In this document: piece by piece, positions 26,683-35,585 of the stretch
Position numbering within the stretch: position 1 is the first letter of the stretch
Layout of the letters: each line of letters starts with the position of its first letter
Source of the DNA: Streptomyces sp. YS415
GTDB taxonomy: Bacteria; Actinomycetota; Actinomycetes; Streptomycetales; Streptomycetaceae
DNA length: 64,000 bases
NCBI RefSeq assembly: GCF_023544665.1
Contig: NZ_JAMJFL010000013.1
Coordinates: 1 to 64,000, forward strand
Direction of reading: 5' to 3'
The notes under the pieces: model-generated
The model's database searches: none
What the model was told of the DNA's origin: nothing
Seen by the model: only the letters and a program-made list of their open reading frames with translations
Translations under genes and position numbers: made by a program

Positions 26683-29233
26683 TCTTCTTCGCCTTCGGGT
26701 AGAACATCGCGTCAAGGATGCTGTGGCAACCCGGATCGACCCGGTTGACGATCAGCCACTTGCAGACGAAGCAGAACTCGCCGTCGTTGTCCTCGTCGCC
26801 GGAGCGGCGCATCTTGCACGCTCCGGTCGGCCGGTAGTAGCCGCCCGCGAAGTCCAGCGCGCCCTCGTAGACGCCGATCAGCTTCGAGGACTTACAGGGC
26901 GCCTTGAAGTCCGGGATGGACCGGGGGTTATCGGCCTCGTCCTTGGGATGCAGGATGTCGGTGTCGACGTTCAGCGGCGTCCTGTTGGCGGGGGTGGGAG
27001 TGATCAGGTGTTTGTGCACCGCGGGCTCGACCACGGTGCGGACCTGACCGGCGGCGTCCTTCAGCGGCACGTACACGGCCGAGCCCGCGGCGAACACCGG
27101 AAACGGCGCAGGCGGCAGGCCCGGGCCGTCGAGCGTCATGGTGCCCAGCTCGGGCTCGATGTGGGCGATCTTCAGGTTGGTCAGGATCTGGGCGGGGCCG
27201 GTGGCCAGTGGCAGCTGGATGCCCTGCGGACTGACGTGAAGGTTGCGCAGGTGCACCTCGGCCGGCGGGGTCTGCGCCGCGATCTTCTGCCACGGCGCGA
27301 TGTACCGCTTGTCGATCATGATCTCGATGCCGCCGAGACCTGGCGCGGAGTCGATGACCAGCCGTGCGGACTGGCGCATCCGGGGCAGCGCGAACCACTT
27401 GACCTTGGTGACGTCGATCTGCCGGTCGGGGGCAGGGTTGACTCGCAAGAACCCCAGCCTGGTCACGTTGTCGCCCGAAATGTCGACCGTTGAGGTCGCC
27501 GGCGCGTTCGGGTCGTCTCCCCCGGAGGTCTCGTACTCGTCCTTCAGGCCGAAGCTGTGGCCGAATTCGTGCGCGACCGTGTCGACGGTTTCGGTGAAGT
27601 CGACGTCGGGCTCCGCCGACGGCTTGCGTCGCATCACCCGCTTGTCACCCGCGGCGTACTCGAACTCCACCCCGTTGCCCTTGTTGGTCGTCAGGGCCGT
27701 CAGGGTGTTGTTGTTGATGTTGCTGCCACCGGTCACCTCGTCATAGGTGATGAGGGCGACCAGTCCGCGGCTGGGCTTGAACTGGGTGTCGTCGGGCTCC
27801 CAGACCGGTCCGATGTGATGGAACGGAGGGAACGCGTACTCCAGGCCCGCGAGGTACTGCAGGATCAGATTGCCCGGATTGGTGCTGCCGCGGCCGGCGA
27901 ACCGCTCGGGAGGATGCCTGCGGGGGTCGGGCGTCAACGCCCTGGTCGCCCGCTCGGGTGTGTAGAACTCATAAAGCCGGGCGATGAACTCGCGCAGCCC
28001 TGGCGTGCCCGGCTGGTCGCTCCCCGGCGGGACCAGCGCCGCGTTGCGGTCGGAGAAGCGGTCGCCCCACCGGCAGCCCAGATGCATTCCGAACAGAGTG
28101 TCGCGTGCGTGCAGGATCCCGGTCCCCTGGTGCTTCTTCCACGCTCCCAGCACCGTGTCGTCCACCTTGTCGGGATCGAACCCGGTCAGCTCCTGCCCTG
28201 CCCAGACGGCCTTGAGGTTGGCCCTGCTCTCGTTGCGCATCGGCAACCCGACCTTGGCAACCAGGTCCCGCAGCGTGTAGACGTTCGCGTTGGTGCTGAC
28301 CCTGTGGATGAACGGGATGGGCACACCGGTCCCCGTCGTCTGGTCCGCGTCGGCAACCCGGTAGGCGACGGTGGCGCAATGCTCCTGCGAGGCGCCGAAG
28401 GCTTTGAAGATGTTGAAGCTGCCCTCCAGCATCGGATACGGCTGATGCCGGGGCTGGTCGAACATCTGGTCCACGACGCGAGTGACGATCTTGTCGAAGG
28501 TCCCTTCGTCCGATTTACGGAACCCTTCCGCGAGGAAGACGATGTTGTGCTGCTCAACCGCGTGCGCCACGTTGGGCGTCTGGACCGGCTTCAGGTCGCG
28601 GCGATGCTTGGCGTAGTTCACCACCCGCACGGGCAGCCGATGGCTTTGATTGAGGAACGTGCCCGTCAGATCCACGGTCCCGGGGGTGCCGGTGGTCTCA
28701 CGCAGCCCGCGCAGCCGCCCCTGGGGGTTGACCACGAAGGTGTTGGTGTCGGCCGACGTCAGCGTCACGTACCCGTGCCCGGTGATGTCGCCGATCAGAT
28801 CCGTACCGGTCGGATCGTCGCTGAACTTGGCGTAGATCGACGGCTGGGCGTGCGCCACGTCGTCCAGGGCGGTGGTGATGGAGTCGTTGCCGAACCACCA
28901 TCCCACGATCGAGTTGTGCACCTGCAGCCGGCCGACGAAGTAGTCGCTGCCGCGCCGGACTTGAAACAGGTACACCCCCGGCTGGGTGGCGGTGACCTGC
29001 CCGTTGGCGCTGTTGTACGCCGGCAGCGGCGGGAGCAGCCGCTGTCCTACTGGGCGATGCGGGGCGAAGAAGTCCACCGCGATTGCCCCCGGGGCGATCG
29101 GCGTCAGCGTGTACCCACCGGCCGTCACCGCCCGGTCGAACACCTGCAGCGTCAGCGTCGGCGTACCGGACAGGGCCAGGTGGAGATCGCAGTGCGGGAA
29201 GAGAACGATGTCCGGTACCACAAGGGCCCCCAT
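26675..29233 (-). CDS. Zinc metallopeptidase (M64-like), first gene of the large operon
   Basis: This gene encodes about 852 residues. The catalytic motif is VAHEFGHSFGLKDEYE, with HExxH at about residue 555 and a downstream DEY that is typical of M64 (IgA peptidase-like) enzymes. Earlier, NIVFLAEGFRKSDEGTF matches the N-terminal block of that family's catalytic domain. The C-terminal 250 residues carry a run of cysteines (GACKMRRSG, EFCFVCKWLIV, DPGCHSIL) that may bind a second metal. ATG 29233 lacks a strong ribosome binding site; GTG 29221 has GGGGG before it and is an alternative. No signal peptide is seen, so it may be exported by an unusual route or act inside the cell. Confidence 0.8.
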   Translation of the reverse strand: MGALVVPDIVLFPHCDLHLALSGTPTLTLQVFDRAVTAGGYTLTPIAPGAIAVDFFAPHRPVGQRLLPPLPAYNSANGQVTATQPGVYLFQVRRGSDYFVGRLQVHNSIVGWWFGNDSITTALDDVAHAQPSIYAKFSDDPTGTDLIGDITGHGYVTLTSADTNTFVVNPQGRLRGLRETTGTPGTVDLTGTFLNQSHRLPVRVVNYAKHRRDLKPVQTPNVAHAVEQHNIVFLAEGFRKSDEGTFDKIVTRVVDQMFDQPRHQPYPMLEGSFNIFKAFGASQEHCATVAYRVADADQTTGTGVPIPFIHRVSTNANVYTLRDLVAKVGLPMRNESRANLKAVWAGQELTGFDPDKVDDTVLGAWKKHQGTGILHARDTLFGMHLGCRWGDRFSDRNAALVPPGSDQPGTPGLREFIARLYEFYTPERATRALTPDPRRHPPERFAGRGSTNPGNLILQYLAGLEYAFPPFHHIGPVWEPDDTQFKPSRGLVALITYDEVTGGSNINNNTLTALTTNKGNGVEFEYAAGDKRVMRRKPSAEPDVDFTETVDTVAHEFGHSFGLKDEYETSGGDDPNAPATSTVDISGDNVTRLGFLRVNPAPDRQIDVTKVKWFALPRMRQSARLVIDSAPGLGGIEIMIDKRYIAPWQKIAAQTPPAEVHLRNLHVSPQGIQLPLATGPAQILTNLKIAHIEPELGTMTLDGPGLPPAPFPVFAAGSAVYVPLKDAAGQVRTVVEPAVHKHLITPTPANRTPLNVDTDILHPKDEADNPRSIPDFKAPCKSSKLIGVYEGALDFAGGYYRPTGACKMRRSGDEDNDGEFCFVCKWLIVNRVDPGCHSILDAMFYPKAKKNG

Positions 29234-29299
29234 CCAAATGGGACTTCGGACGGCATAAGGAGCGCAGCGTATCATTGCAAGGCGTAACACCTTGAGTAC

Positions 29300-29536
29300 T
29301 CAGCGTATTCTGGTCCGCCTGGCAGGGATCGCGTGCACCCCGAGCGTGGTCCGTACCAGCCGGAAGAACCCAGCTCGTCCGGCAGGTCCTGCCAAGGCGA
29401 GGCGGTGCGGTACCTCCTCCCGATGGCCTCCAGGGCGACGATGGTCGGCCCACCATCGACCGCGGACCGGACCGGCCGGCATCAACGGCTCGATCCGGTT
29501 CCACATCGGATCAGTGATCATCAATCGGAGGGACAC
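29300..29536 (-). pseudogene. IS5 family transposase N-terminal remnant
   Basis: The minus frame begins MITDPMWNRIEPLMPAGPVR, the usual start of IS5-type transposases, and soon loses the frame. The following words (HREEVPHRLALAGPAGRAG) are the out-of-frame version of the family's YRTGxPWRDLPxxxG motif. Only about 75 codons remain. It lies 67 bases upstream of the metallopeptidase gene, so it may mark the left border of the large operon or have replaced its promoter region. Confidence 0.7.
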
Positions 29537-29614
29537 ATCCGATCAACCGACGAGCAGATCAGGATGCCGCCTCCGCGCGGTTGATGGCATCCGACTGGCC
29601 GGGGGCTGGACCAG

Positions 29615-30334
29615 CTACGTGCTCTGGGTCAGTAGTCCGGCGTGGATGACCTCAGCGATGAGGGTGGCGCCGCGGCTGTTCTGATGGATGTGGTCGGTCG
29701 TGAGCACGAGTCCTCTCCGGCGCGAGATGGTGTCGAGGCTGCGGCGCAGCACTGCGTGCTGGACGAGGACGCCGGCGACCGCTGCGGGCGTCGCTTCCCG
29801 GTATGGGATCGGCGGCGGGTCCGCTTGGCGCAGTTCCTCGATCTGGCGTTCGTGGAGCGGAAGGTAGGCGACCTCAGTGGTGGCGGCGACCTCGGCGATC
29901 ATCCGGCTGTACGCCTGCGACGCCTGTGCCGCTGCTCCGTCGAGTTGTTGGCCGAGTACCGGTAGCGACAGCAGAGCGATCGTCGCGTCGGTCTCCGCTC
30001 GCAGCCGTGCGACAACGGCTCCCAGGCACTGTTGGAACCAGCCGGCTGACGGGCGATCGGGGAGCTGTTTGCGCTTCATGGCCTGCTCGACGTGGTAGCC
30101 GGCAAGGCTCGCTCGGGCGTCGTTGGTCCCGATCAGCACGGTGATCACATCGGGTGGGTTCGTGACGACAGCATCGAGGCGCTGCAAGAGGTTGTAGGCG
30201 AAGTCGCCGTTGGCGCCGAAACGGGCAAGCTGCACGTCATCGGGAGGATGGCGTTGTCCGAGAAGATCCAAATAGTCGACGCTGAACTGCGCGCGGGTGA
30301 GGCTGTCGCCGAGGCACGCGATGCGTGTTGTCAC
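29615..30334 (-). CDS. SGNH/GDSL family hydrolase
   Basis: This gene encodes 239 residues from GTG 30334 (VTTRIACLGDSLTRAQ). The four SGNH blocks are visible: GDSLT with the nucleophile Ser near residue 11, the Gly block in RFGANGDFAYN, the Asn block in LIGTNDAR, and the terminal DHIHQN with catalytic Asp and His. Members hydrolyse esters or thioesters of lipids, sugars or small molecules; the substrate here is unknown. There is no signal peptide. The start overlaps the stop of the cupin gene (GTGA), so the two are translated together. Confidence 0.88.
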   Translation of the reverse strand: MTTRIACLGDSLTRAQFSVDYLDLLGQRHPPDDVQLARFGANGDFAYNLLQRLDAVVTNPPDVITVLIGTNDARASLAGYHVEQAMKRKQLPDRPSAGWFQQCLGAVVARLRAETDATIALLSLPVLGQQLDGAAAQASQAYSRMIAEVAATTEVAYLPLHERQIEELRQADPPPIPYREATPAAVAGVLVQHAVLRRSLDTISRRRGLVLTTDHIHQNSRGATLIAEVIHAGLLTQST

Positions 30335-30801
30335 GGCGCTTGCTCCGGGCTGGGCGTCGCGACGCATTCGGTCGGGCGGGTGTCGGTCCGAGGACGGTGG
30401 TCGGTGCCGAGGGTCGCAGTGATGGACAGGAGGGACGTCGGCCCCTCCGTGTCGACCACGTGCCATACCCCGGCCGGGTTGATGGTGGCCTCGCCGGGCC
30501 CGAGCTGAACGCGGTCGGGCACCCCGTCCACGTCGCGGGTGACCGTCACAGACCCGCTGAGGCAAACGACCAGTTCGTCGCCCGCGGGGTGGCTCTCCCA
30601 ATGGTCGCCGAGCCCGTCGCCGTCGAAGATCATCACCATCCGGCCCTCGACGCCGTCTGCCGCGACCGCGGCGCTGTAGGCCTCGAGCACCTCCGGGTCC
30701 CAGGCAAAGCCCTCGACGGGTTTCACTCTCGATCCCAGTCCGAGGTGCACCGGGGTGGTCCGCAGGTCCATGGCATTGCGTTCGTGGTTGACGAGTCTCA
30801 T
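30331..30801 (-). CDS. Cupin-domain protein
   Basis: This gene encodes 156 residues from ATG 30801; ATG 30771 is an alternative, and neither has a strong ribosome binding site. A single cupin fold is indicated by GDHWESHPAGDELVVCLSG and the later GEATINPAGVWHVVD, where the His and Glu residues of the two cupin motifs (HWESHPAGDE and PAGVWH) should hold a metal ion. The role may be isomerase, dioxygenase or simple ligand binding. It overlaps the SGNH hydrolase gene and lies 82 bases downstream of the AraC gene, so the three probably form one functional unit. Confidence 0.8.
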   Translation of the reverse strand: MRLVNHERNAMDLRTTPVHLGLGSRVKPVEGFAWDPEVLEAYSAAVAADGVEGRMVMIFDGDGLGDHWESHPAGDELVVCLSGSVTVTRDVDGVPDRVQLGPGEATINPAGVWHVVDTEGPTSLLSITATLGTDHRPRTDTRPTECVATPSPEQAP

Positions 30802-30883
30802 GCCGACGATCGTCCACGACAGCGACCGGGTGGTCTTGAAGAAAAGGGAAGAGAAGCCGACGCGACGGGCAGACAGGTGGCGG

Positions 30884-31720
30884 CTACCCGGCTCCGAGGA
30901 GGACTTCGCTGCGACGCCAGGCCGTCGGCGATCGGCCCGTGAACTCGCGCCATTCCCGCACGAGATGGGCCTGGTCGGCGTAGCCGGATACGGTTGCCAC
31001 ATCGCCCCACGGGAGCGGATCCTGCGCCGCCGCCAGTTCGTGCGCGTGCTCGAAGCGCAAGACTCGGGCGAAGGTCTTCGGCGACAGGCCCACCTCACCG
31101 CGGAATCGCTCGGTGAGGTACCGGCGGCTCCAGCCGAGTTCCGCGGCGACCGCACGAACCTGGACGCAGCCCCGCGCGGCGACGAAGCGGCGCCACGCCT
31201 CGGCTACCTCGGGGCGCACCCAGCGCACATGGTCTCCGCAGGCGCCACGACCAACAGCTCGAAGGAGCAATTCGTCCAGCGCGGCGAACCGCGCCGCCCA
31301 TGTTGTCGCCGATCGGAGGCGGTCGACCAGCTCGACGGCAAGCGCTCCGAGAAGCTCGTCAAGTGGGACCAATTGGTTAACGAGATCGGCGGCGGGCATG
31401 CCGTAGATGGCCCGGGCCCCGAGCGGTGTCAGCGATATTTGAACACCTTGCTGGCGTCCGTCGTGGTGAATCGCGACGGGCCGGCACATCAGACCGCCGG
31501 CCAGGCTGCCGAATCGGGTGACCGGTGACCCGTCGCCGACGCCCGCCGCCACCTCCAAACAATCTGACAGGCTGATCACCGCGGTGAGCGCGCGGCTCGG
31601 CGGGCCGCAGTGCACCCCCGTCGGGAGCCCGCGGAGGTCGAAGCCGACGTACGAGTTGACGTACTGCCGCAAGACGGGCGCCGGATGTGCAGCAATCTCG
31701 GTGGCCGTGTGGTCCTTCAT
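30884..31720 (-). CDS. AraC family transcriptional regulator
   Basis: This gene encodes 278 residues from ATG 31720 (MKDHTATEIAAHPAP). The C-terminal 100 residues contain the double helix-turn-helix: VQVRAVAAELGWSRRYLTER, FRGEVGLSPKTFARVLRF and then TVSGYADQAHLVREWREFTG with the typical FxxxxGxSPxxF-like ending (GRSPTAWRR). The N-terminal part is a ligand-sensing domain of unknown specificity. It runs in the same direction as the cupin and SGNH hydrolase genes, which it may control. The frame extends upstream without support. Confidence 0.88.
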   Translation of the reverse strand: MKDHTATEIAAHPAPVLRQYVNSYVGFDLRGLPTGVHCGPPSRALTAVISLSDCLEVAAGVGDGSPVTRFGSLAGGLMCRPVAIHHDGRQQGVQISLTPLGARAIYGMPAADLVNQLVPLDELLGALAVELVDRLRSATTWAARFAALDELLLRAVGRGACGDHVRWVRPEVAEAWRRFVAARGCVQVRAVAAELGWSRRYLTERFRGEVGLSPKTFARVLRFEHAHELAAAQDPLPWGDVATVSGYADQAHLVREWREFTGRSPTAWRRSEVLLGAG

Positions 31721-32208
31721 TTTCGTCAGTGTACGAGCCGCCAGCCCAGGAATATCACCGTCCAAGGGCTGATTACCGCCGGGCGTGCGCCACCGCCGAT
31801 GCCAAGTCCCGCGAGCGGCTGCGCTGATCGCGGACGGCAATGGCGAGGACCGCGGGACCTACCGGCGCATCCTCGACGTCGGCCACCCCGTCCTGATCGT
31901 CACCGGCACCGACCCGGGCAGCAGGAAACTCGCCGAACTCCGTGCCGTCCGCGAAGCCCTGTACGAGAGCGCCGCCGACCGCATCGCCCTCGCCGGGCTG
32001 CAACTTGAAGCAGTCGCACCGCTGTGGTCGAACCCGGACCGGGCCGAATGAGCGCGTGACTTGGCGAGTGAGCCGGTGTCTTGGCCGGGTTGAGCGGTTC
32101 CTGGGACTCGGTCCGCGAGGCCGTTACGGCGCATAGATTTCCGCCAGTTGAAGCGCTCAGTCTCAGCGGACAATCGACTCGCGGGTTGTCTACGTACGCT
32201 GACAGGCA
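31721..32208. other. Intergenic stretch with one weak open frame
   Basis: A + frame at 31785-32051 (88 residues, with HPVLIVTGTDPGSRKLAEL) shows faint protein character but matches no family I know, and no good ribosome binding site precedes it. It may be the remains of a gene. Nothing else is seen. Confidence 0.3.
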
Positions 32209-32590
32209 TGGCATGCCGCATCAGTGAGCTGGTCATCGACTGCGCCGACCCCGAACGGCTCACCGCATTTCGGAGCGAGGTTCTCGGCTACGTCGAACTC
32301 GGCCATGAAGACGACGGAAGCATCGAGATCGGGCCGCCCGACGCCGGCTTCGTCGGTCCGCAGCCCACCCTCGTCCTCAGCCAGCAGCGATCCGCGGACC
32401 GGGAAGCTCCGACTGCACATCGACGTCAGCCCCACCGACCGCGATCAGGACGCCGAGCTGGCGCGGGGTGCTCGCTCTCGGCGCCAGGCCCGTCGACATC
32501 GGCCAAACCGGAAGCGAAAACTGGCAGTTCCTGGCTGACCCGGAAGGCAACGAGTTTTGCCTCCTGCACTCCCGGCTCCAGCCCTTCTGA
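32209..32590 (+). pseudogene. VOC (glyoxalase-like) protein gene broken by two frameshifts
   Basis: ATG 32209 opens with MACRISELVIDCADPERLTA, a typical VOC start. The frame is lost near 32390, continues in a second frame with LRLHIDVSPTDRDQDAELA, and shifts again near 32460 into a third one with VLALGARPVDIGQTGSENW and FLADPEGNEFCLLHSRLQPF before the stop. Joined, the three pieces give a complete protein of about 125 residues of the glyoxalase/bleomycin-resistance type. Either the gene is dead or two base-count errors exist in the sequence. Confidence 0.75.
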
Positions 32591-32910
32591 CCACGTGCGT
32601 CCTGACGGATAGCCCCTCGGCAGGGCCTGTACCGAGGCGAAACCTCGGCTTGGACGACCGGACATGACAGAAGTTGGGCCACCCGCGAATGGGCAGCGGA
32701 GGTGCGCCACTTCGGGAGGCGTCGCAGCACACCGGGAGTTCGAACAGCGCTTGAGTCGCTTGCAGTGGCCCGAGGCGGCGGATGGCACTTACCCGCACAT
32801 CGTTGGCATCCCGCAGCGGTGGGCAGGTGCCGTTCCCGCAGCGGAGAAAAACACGTTGGCCGGCTGCTGGTGAGGTGCGAAGATCCGTCTGTTTACGAGC
32901 CGGAGGAAGT

Positions 32911-34017
32911 TTGTTCGTTTTCGTGTGTGCGGGATGCGGTGCCGAGTTGACCATCCCGCTGTCCCAGGTCTCTCTGCCGGTCCACGCCCGTCAGCAGTAC
33001 GGAAACGGGGCCCAGCTTCCAGTTCTCATGGAGTCAGGGACGTTTGCCGTGGACCCGGATCCCTGGGGAGGGCCGTGGCGGCTGTGGGACGAGATCGATC
33101 CGGGTGAGGCTGAGGCACGCGGCATCTACGCGCCGGTCCATGCCCTGTCCGACGGCACGCCCGGGGCGAGTGTCATCGCGCCCGGCGATATCCGTGGAAC
33201 CCGGCTGATTCCTGCAATGCGTGGCGGTGCCTGCTGTGGCCTCGACGGGGCCGACGGGCCCAACATGGCCTGCGAGGCATGCGACCTCCCCGTGGCGACC
33301 AGGGTGGATGACTGCTCGCTCTGGCAGATGGTGCGACTCGGCTCGGACGTCGTGCACCGCGTCCCCGTCGACGGTATCCCCACTGCGCCCCTCTCCTGGG
33401 CGGAGCTGGCAAAGACGGGGGAGAAAACGCCCCCGTTCGAGCCGATCGCCACGTGGGGAGGACGGCTGGGGCCGAACCACTACTGGTCGTGGAGTCCTCG
33501 GTGGGAGGCGGCAGCCGGCCAGGCGCTCGCCCACCTGTTGATCGCCTCCCAGGGGCAGCCGGTGAAAGTCCCGGACGGCCTGACCGCGGATGTGTTCCAG
33601 CGCGCGCTCGACGCCTTGCTGCCGGCAGGCACCCGGAAGCGGCGCGCCGTCCTGGCCGGACCGGGACAGCCCCTGCCCGACGCGGGCGTCGACATCCTCC
33701 TCGTCCCCGTCCACCCGCAGACGGGCTGGACCTGGGCCCCTGCTGACCTGACCGCCCCGGCATACCTGGTGCCCCTGCCGCTGGGGGTGTGGCTGTGGCT
33801 GGTCTCTCCCGAACGCAACTTGCCGGTTCCCGCGTCGGGCCGCATAGCCCAAGACGTCCTCCGCGACGACCCGCTCCCGCTGCTCCCCAACCGCCTGTTC
33901 CGGGCCGACTGGGCAACGTTCCAACACACCTTGGTTCGGCTACCAGCCGTGCGCAGCCCGTGGCTACGGGCGATCCTGGAGAACCTCACGCAAACCACCT
34001 CGGCTGGCCTCTTCTAG
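32911..34017 (+). CDS. Hypothetical protein with an N-terminal zinc-ribbon-like motif
   Basis: This gene encodes 368 residues. I chose TTG 32911, preceded by GGAGG, because the protein then starts with FVFVCAGCGAELTIPL, the beginning I remember from streptomycete homologues; the longer upstream frame has no support. CxxC at the N-terminus and later cysteines (GGACCGLDG and ACEACDLPVATR) suggest zinc binding. The stretch VATRVDDCSLWQMVRLGSD is typical of this conserved actinobacterial family, whose role is unknown. It stands alone, followed by an IS5 relic. Confidence 0.75.
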   Translation: MFVFVCAGCGAELTIPLSQVSLPVHARQQYGNGAQLPVLMESGTFAVDPDPWGGPWRLWDEIDPGEAEARGIYAPVHALSDGTPGASVIAPGDIRGTRLIPAMRGGACCGLDGADGPNMACEACDLPVATRVDDCSLWQMVRLGSDVVHRVPVDGIPTAPLSWAELAKTGEKTPPFEPIATWGGRLGPNHYWSWSPRWEAAAGQALAHLLIASQGQPVKVPDGLTADVFQRALDALLPAGTRKRRAVLAGPGQPLPDAGVDILLVPVHPQTGWTWAPADLTAPAYLVPLPLGVWLWLVSPERNLPVPASGRIAQDVLRDDPLPLLPNRLFRADWATFQHTLVRLPAVRSPWLRAILENLTQTTSAGLF

Positions 34018-34069
34018 GGCACGTCTGCTGAGGTGCTCGGTCCGCTTACAGGTCCTCTCGTATCAAGGT

Positions 34070-34850
34070 GACCTGGATGGTGGCCTGCCGGGCTTTGTAT
34101 CGCTCCGCGTCGAGGCCGGGAGATCGTCCACCGGCCGAACCGCGTCGGAGGCGGTGTCCGGCCAGGTCCTGCTTCCGCGGGATCGTATGCGCGATGCCGC
34201 GATGCCGCGGCGGCGCAGGGCAGAGCGGGTCGCGCGTGAGGAATAGGCTGGGTCGCCAACACACGGTCGGGTCGGGTGCGTGGGCGTCCACCGGCTGGGC
34301 GGTCCACACGGATGCGCTGTATCAGCGGGAGAAGTTGTGGGGCGTCCCCGCCCTGTCCGGCAGTGACGATGACGGGTCGGCACGCACATCGAGGCGGTGC
34401 CCACCAGAGCGACCTTGCTGGTCAGGCCCTCGCAGGAGCGGCCGAGAACATGGTCATCGGGCTTGGCCCATCGCGGGCACGTAAGCCCATTTCCTGCGGG
34501 CCCCTACAGCGTGCTGGTGCGCCCAGCAGACGGTGGAGTCGATCAACCCCTCCCCATCCAGAATTGCGTCGGCATCGGCGGTGGCGTTCGACGCTGCCAG
34601 ATCTGGGCCCAGGCGCCGTTTCGCTGCCAGCGGCGAGAGACTGCGTACGCCGTCGCCCACGGTCCGTACCGCTCGGGGATGTCCCGCCACGGCGAGCGGG
34701 TCCTGGACCGCTACCAGGTTGCGTTGAACACCTGGCAGCGCCCCCTGGGAGGGCGTCCCCTCGACGGTAGCGGCGGCAGCAGTTCCATACGCCCCCACTG
34801 CTGGCCTGTCAGGTCGTAACGGCCCAACGGGAGATGACGCGCCGGAAGTG
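34070..34850 (-). pseudogene. IS5 family transposase, several frameshifts and a stop
   Basis: On the minus strand, fragments in different frames follow each other in the proper order: LPLGRYDLTGQQWGRMELLP at the right end, the motif PERYGPWATAYAVSRRWQRNG with DIP before it, a piece with MPTQFWMG, and then C-terminal pieces with TGRGRPTT and DPAYSSRATRSALRRRGI. These correspond to the DUF4096 helix-turn-helix part and to the DDE part of IS5-type transposases. At least three shifts and an internal stop make it inactive. Confidence 0.7.
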
Positions 34851-34890
34851 ATCAACGCTCCCGGACTGGCCCTCGCATCTCCCGCTGCTG

Positions 34891-35493
34891 TCAAGCGAGT
34901 TGCGTAGGTTCATCGCCCAGGGCCCGGACCGCAAAATCGATTGCGGTGGTCAGGCGCTCCAGGCTGTGACCGGCGCGCTCCCGCACCCGCAGGCCGAGTA
35001 CCGTCGTGAACAGCGATTCCACGGCTGCGTCGATGTCGAGATCGGTGGACAGTTCGCCTCGCTCCCGCCCCTTGGCCAGTACCGCATGCAGGATCTGTCG
35101 AGTGACCGCGAACGCAGCCTCGGTCCGCTCCTGGACCTGGGCGTCGGTGGTGCCGAGTTCGGTGGCGGTGTTGACCACGAAACAGCCGCGGCCGGACTCG
35201 GCGGCTGGGCAGGTCACCAGCCACAACATCCATTCCCGAAGCACCTCACGAACCGCGCGGTCACTCGCATCCAGCCGTCGCTGGGCCTGCGTGGACTCGG
35301 TGGCCCGGTAGTGGTCGAGCGCGCGCAGGAAGAGCGTGTGCTTGTCCGTGAACGTCCGATACAGGCTGCTGGGCGTGAGCTTCAGTTCCTCACCCAGGTC
35401 GCGGACCGACGTGGCGTGGTAACCGCGCCGCCAGAACAACTCGGTTGCCGCGGTGAGCGCGTCCTGCTCGTCGAACTGCCGTGGGCGTGCCAT
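34891..35493 (-). CDS. TetR family transcriptional repressor
   Basis: This gene encodes 200 residues starting MARPRQFDEQDALTAATELF. The helix-turn-helix lies at residues 10-55 (GYHATSVRDLGEELKLTPSS and LYRTFTDKHTLF). The C-terminal ligand-binding part contains CFVVNTATELGTTDAQVQER, typical of a TetR subgroup that controls drug or aldehyde responses. It is divergent from an MFS exporter gene, and two palindromes with the core GGAGCG/CGCTCC lie between them. It most likely represses the exporter and itself until a ligand binds. Confidence 0.92.
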   Translation of the reverse strand: MARPRQFDEQDALTAATELFWRRGYHATSVRDLGEELKLTPSSLYRTFTDKHTLFLRALDHYRATESTQAQRRLDASDRAVREVLREWMLWLVTCPAAESGRGCFVVNTATELGTTDAQVQERTEAAFAVTRQILHAVLAKGRERGELSTDLDIDAAVESLFTTVLGLRVRERAGHSLERLTTAIDFAVRALGDEPTQLA

Positions 35494-35516
35494 GAGTTCA
35501 CCTTACCCCCGCTTGT

Positions 35517-35530
35517 GGAGCGTTCGCTCC
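35517..35530. promoter_or_regulatory. TetR operator 1
   Basis: GGAGCGTTCGCTCC is a perfect inverted repeat apart from the central bases. It lies 24 bases from the TetR start and shares its arms with a second copy 20 bases further on. Confidence 0.65.
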
Positions 35531-35549
35531 CATACTAGGGTCCCGATTC

Positions 35550-35565
35550 GGGAGCGATCGCTCCC
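35550..35565. promoter_or_regulatory. TetR operator 2
   Basis: GGGAGCGATCGCTCCC is a perfect 16-base palindrome directly before the ribosome binding site of the MFS gene. Together with the first copy it would let the repressor cover both divergent promoters. Confidence 0.7.
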
Positions 35566-35585
35566 AATTGTTGGAGGAGGATCCG

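Noticed and set aside
13002..26748. Very long + strand frames (1552, 1110 and 1893 residues) opposite the giant operon
   Set aside because: They are antisense shadows produced by the third-position GC bias of the minus-strand genes. Their translations lack domains, while the minus-strand frames have coupled starts and recognisable families.
31785..32051. 88-residue + frame with HPVLIVTGTDP
   Set aside because: Faint protein character only; no family, no ribosome binding site and no partner gene. Kept as a comment on the intergenic stretch.
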